From: Sedimentisphaerales bacterium
GTDB taxonomy: Bacteria > Planctomycetota > Phycisphaerae > Sedimentisphaerales > SG8-4
Assembly (NCBI GenBank): GCA_016932895.1
Contig: JAFGCA010000260.1
Location: 1-7,630 of the forward strand
Length of the DNA: 7,630 bases
Reading direction: 5' to 3'
Numbering within the stretch: position 1 is the stretch's first letter; the number at the start of each line of letters is the position of its first letter. Positions 5,570-7,630 of the stretch are shown here, in pieces. Below the pieces are notes generated by a model, which worked only from the letters and a program-made list of their open reading frames with translations, was not told the DNA's origin and searched no databases. The position numbers were made by a program, and so were the translations under genes.

Positions 5570-6997
5570 CTACTGCCCCGTGGATCGGCGGCGGAAGCGC
5601 TGGTGATAGTCCTGCATGGCCTCCTCGTAGTACGGCGTCCGCAACGGGCCTTCGAGCAGCGGGTCGCCGACCCGGCCCATCCAGGTCCACAGCTTGTCCG
5701 AGAGCTCCCGCACAGTATCCGCGTGCTCGGGTCGCTGGGCCAGGTTGTTGCGCTCGTGGGGGTCGGCTTTGAGATCGTACAGCTCGACGACGGGCCGCCT
5801 GCCGCCCTTGCGCCGGGGCCGCTCGACGTGCCCGGCCACCCTCTGCGGCACGGCGTCGGTGGGGTAGATCACGGTCCGGCCGGGCTCGAAATAGCGAATC
5901 AGCTTGTACCACTCGGTCCGCACGCACCGGGACAGGTTGTCATAAAGCGCGTGGCTGGTCCGCTGGGCGTAGACTTCCCGCCGCAGCGACTCCTTCCGGC
6001 GACCCTCGATCACCGCCCTGAAGCTGTATCCATGCAGGTTCCCGGGCCTGTCCACGCCGGCCAGGTCCAGCAGCGTGGGCAGAAAATCCACGTTGCTCAT
6101 GAGCTGGCAGAAGACCTTGCCGCCTTCCATCGCCGTGCCGGGGCGGTACATCACCAGCGGCGTTTCCATGCCCGGATCGAAGAGCGTCCACTTGGCGCCG
6201 GGGTACGGAATCCCGTGATCGGCGGTGAAGATCACGAGCGTGTCGTCGGCAACGTCGCTGGCCTCCAGGGCCTTGAGAATCCGGCCCACGCAGGTGTCGA
6301 AGTAGCGGATCGTCCCCTGGAACATCGCCAGGTCTTCCCGAATCTCGGGCGTATCCTGAAGATAATGCGGAATCGCGACGCCCTTCTCGGCATCCTTGCC
6401 GTTCTTGAACGGTCGATGCACCTCGAAGAATCCCACCTTCATGAAAAACGGCCGCTGCCCCTTCGGCGCTTGCCCCAGTTCCTCGCAGGCCGCCTCGACC
6501 GTCTCTTCGGCAACGCGTTTCTTCGATAAAACCTTGTCGTAGCCGAGCTTGTGCGGATCGCCCTGGGTAACGTGCTGGAGCCCGACCAGCATCGTGGCGT
6601 AGCCGGCGTCCTTGAGGATCGCCGCCAGATGCCGCTCGTCCTCGTTCAGACGCCAGTTCCAGGGCTGGTGCGTGAGCCCCATCAAGCCGTTGGCCTGCGG
6701 ATACCGGCCGGTCAGAATGCACCCCCTACTCGGACTGCACACGCAATCGGTGGCGAAGTAGTTCGCAAACCGAATCCCCCGTGCCGCCAGGGCATCGATA
6801 TTCGGCGTCTGCACCGTCTCGACGCCGTAGCAGCCGATGTGCTGCCCGATGTCGTGGCACGTAATCATCAGAATATTCGGCCGCTCCGCCGGCGAGCGAC
6901 CCGGGCCCGCCCCGGCCTGCCTCTCGTCCAGAACACCCGACGCCCCCAAACCCGCCACCGCCGCACCCGAAACTCTCAGAAAATCCCGTCGTTTCAA
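5570..6997 (-). CDS. Type I formylglycine sulfatase, Tat-exported
   Basis: The enzyme removes sulfate esters (or N-sulfate) from carbohydrates. It is 475 aa, normal for S1 sulfatases. The N-terminus MKRRDFLRVSGAAVAGL is a twin-arginine signal, so it is probably folded and modified before export. Motif CSPSRGCILTGRYP starts at Cys87, the residue converted to formylglycine (C-x-P-S-R). Calcium ligands are expected at His48-Asp49 (ITCHDIGQHIGCYG, where most sulfatases have Asp-Asp) and Asp260-His261 (FTADHG). His142 (GLQH), His194 (EVHRPF) and Lys269 (GAKW) fill the usual active-site positions. NGLMGLTHQPWNWRL and the overall layout recall heparan-N-sulfatase (SGSH)-like subfamilies, but the substrate cannot be fixed. 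It starts at TTG 6997 with AAGGGG seven bases upstream. GH97 lies downstream on the same strand after 488 bases. No sulfatase-maturing enzyme is in the window. Confidence 0.93.
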   Translation of the reverse strand: MKRRDFLRVSGAAVAGLGASGVLDERQAGAGPGRSPAERPNILMITCHDIGQHIGCYGVETVQTPNIDALAARGIRFANYFATDCVCSPSRGCILTGRYPQANGLMGLTHQPWNWRLNEDERHLAAILKDAGYATMLVGLQHVTQGDPHKLGYDKVLSKKRVAEETVEAACEELGQAPKGQRPFFMKVGFFEVHRPFKNGKDAEKGVAIPHYLQDTPEIREDLAMFQGTIRYFDTCVGRILKALEASDVADDTLVIFTADHGIPYPGAKWTLFDPGMETPLVMYRPGTAMEGGKVFCQLMSNVDFLPTLLDLAGVDRPGNLHGYSFRAVIEGRRKESLRREVYAQRTSHALYDNLSRCVRTEWYKLIRYFEPGRTVIYPTDAVPQRVAGHVERPRRKGGRRPVVELYDLKADPHERNNLAQRPEHADTVRELSDKLWTWMGRVGDPLLEGPLRTPYYEEAMQDYHQRFRRRSTGQ

Positions 6998-7004
6998 AGA
7001 CCTA

Positions 7005-7010
7005 CCCCTT
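7005..7010 (-). promoter_or_regulatory. Ribosome binding site supporting TTG start of sulfatase
   Basis: AAGGGG on the minus strand lies seven bases before TTG 6997. That start gives exactly the twin-arginine N-terminus, and no in-frame ATG provides a complete signal peptide. Confidence 0.6.
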
Positions 7011-7062
7011 CAAAGACGTCTACATGCCCCACTGATAAAACGTTTCACCAACTTGCGACCAT

Positions 7063-7139
7063 AGATTGCTTCGCTTCGCTCGCAATGACACGGAGGGCTC
7101 GTATCTGTCATTGCGAGGAGCGTCGCGACGAAGCAATCT
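7063..7139. repeat. Dispersed palindromic repeat (TGTCATTGCGAG family)
   Basis: Left arm 7063-7090 is the inverse of TGTCATTGCGAGCGAAGC followed by GAAGCAATCT. Right arm 7106-7139 begins TGTCATTGCGAG and ends GACGAAGCAATCT, with six extra bases in the middle. A 15-base loop (7091-7105) separates them. Translated fragments read CHCERSEAI or CHCEERRDEAI, a familiar false-protein signature of this repeat, which is scattered through intergenic DNA of many unrelated bacteria. It lies upstream of the sulfatase gene and could form a long hairpin in RNA. It may be a small non-autonomous mobile element; no transposase is nearby. Confidence 0.8.
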
Positions 7140-7238
7140 CCTCCCGCATAGTGGCGGAACCCGCAAAATGCGGCGTCGAGCCCTTCGGACTCCTCCCGCC
7201 CGAGAAACGCCAAGACCATACTACCGCCCCCCATCGGG

Positions 7239-7354
7239 CCTGACAACGCCCCACCGGCAGTCCGCGGCCCCCAATTGGCTTCGTTTGGCGTTTCCCGTGC
7301 CTTTCGAGCTTGTTTCGAGTTTTGAGCTTCGCGCTTCGGATTTCCCGGTTCCGA
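7239..7354. repeat. Direct repeat unit, copy 1 (contains 48-bp exact block)
   Basis: The unit begins CCTGACAA, passes through CCAATTGGCTTCGTTT and TTTCCCGTGC, and ends with a 48-base block (7307-7354, beginning AGCTTGTTTCGAG and ending CCCGGTTCCGA) identical to 7583-7630. The first part of the unit is only partly conserved relative to copy 2. Confidence 0.85.
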
Positions 7355-7547
7355 GCGGCCTCGCCCGCGAGAGACCGGGCAAGATTGGCTTCGTTTTCCA
7401 CACCCGCCCCCATTTTTCGGCCACGAACGGCGAAATTGGCTTTGTTTCTCATTCTCGCCCCCCTCCGCGCGCGTACCGAAACCACGGTGGCGGCCCTCAC
7501 CCACCCTGACAAGGCCGACCGTCGGTGGCACCCAATTGGGTTCGTTT
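7274..7547. repeat. Four copies of ATTGGSTTYGTTT motif
   Basis: The motif occurs at 7274-7286, 7384-7396, 7435-7447 (with TTTG) and 7535-7547 (with GGGT), all in the same orientation, spaced 110, 51 and 100 bases. Read from the minus strand, each copy gives peptides such as K-TNPIG or NKANF. I recall such motifs as abundant intergenic repeats in Phycisphaerae-type planctomycete genomes; that recollection is unverified here. The spacing is irregular, so this is not a CRISPR array. Confidence 0.7.
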
Positions 7548-7630
7548 TGCATTTCCCGTGCGTTTGGATCATTTGCCTTTTAAGCTTGTTTCGAGTTTTG
7601 AGCTTCGCGCTTCGGATTTCCCGGTTCCGA
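7504..7630. repeat. Direct repeat unit, copy 2, cut by window end
   Basis: The unit has the same order of blocks as 7239-7354: CCTGACAA, CCAATTGGGTTCGTTT, TTTCCCGTGC, then the identical 48-base block 7583-7630. Relative to copy 1 it has about 17 extra bases before the block (GATCATTTGCC region). It reaches the last base of the window, so the true repeat may be longer. Confidence 0.85.

Larger units (their letters stand above)
6998..7630. other. Gene-free, repeat-rich right end
   Basis: I see no supported gene here. Several frames are open on both strands, but their translations change family-like sense only at the repeats (CKTNPIG, MRNKANF, NEANL, CHCERSEAI), which marks them as translated repeats rather than proteins. 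No convincing promoter for the sulfatase was found between 6998 and 7062, although it should lie here or further upstream. Confidence 0.65.

Noticed and set aside
5501..6529. 342-codon plus-strand frame opposite the sulfatase
   Set aside because: It is antisense to a sulfatase with an intact active site; its product shows only low-complexity composition.
7274..7547. CRISPR-like array
   Set aside because: The repeated motif is only 13 bases with irregular spacing of 110, 51 and 100, and there are no cas genes.
7010..7572. Minus-strand frames of 154-180 codons at the right end
   Set aside because: Their recognisable pieces (CHCERSEAI, MRNKANF, CKTNPIG) are translations of non-coding repeats, present in more than one frame.

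Overview
The window looks like a GC-rich, flagellated, polysaccharide-degrading bacterium, most likely a planctomycete of the Phycisphaerae / Sedimentisphaerales type. Three things suggest this: a FlhG-FliA motility regulator pair; a Tat-exported sulfatase next to a GH97 glycosidase; and the non-coding right end, whose bottom strand reads as scattered peptides such as CKTNPIG, MRNKANF and NEANL, which I recall from intergenic repeats of that lineage. The taxonomic call is inference.

Left part (1-3083, + strand): the end of a MerR-type regulator (cut by the window edge), a gap holding one doubtful small secreted protein, then flgB (rod protein), flhG (MinD-like ATPase) and fliA (flagellar sigma factor). 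The best regulatory signal is a near-consensus sigma-28 promoter (TAAAGTCC, 11-base spacer, GCCGATAA) that begins in the flhG stop codon and lies upstream of fliA. The sigma factor therefore probably activates its own gene. A 20-codon reading frame with a strong ribosome site lies in the fliA leader.

Middle (3084-3185): a short convergent junction with two GC-rich inverted repeats, probably the ends of the fliA and GH97 transcripts.

Right part (3186-6997, - strand): a type I sulfatase and, downstream of it, a secreted GH97 glycosidase whose catalytic residues match the retaining (alpha-galactosidase-like) branch. They are separated by 488 bases containing a good sigma-70-type promoter for the GH97 gene. 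Its predicted 5' leader opens with an 11-bp stem whose pyrimidine-rich loop carries two CCUCC motifs. The pair plausibly desulfates and trims a sulfated galactose-containing glycan outside the cytoplasm.

Right end (6998-7630): no gene. It holds a palindromic TGTCATTGCGAG-type repeat, four copies of an ATTGGSTTYGTTT motif, and a direct repeat with 48 identical bases that runs off the window. I found no tRNA, rRNA, transposase or CRISPR array. No wholly new system is evident. The most interesting points are the fliA autoregulatory promoter, the GH97 leader and the repeat field.
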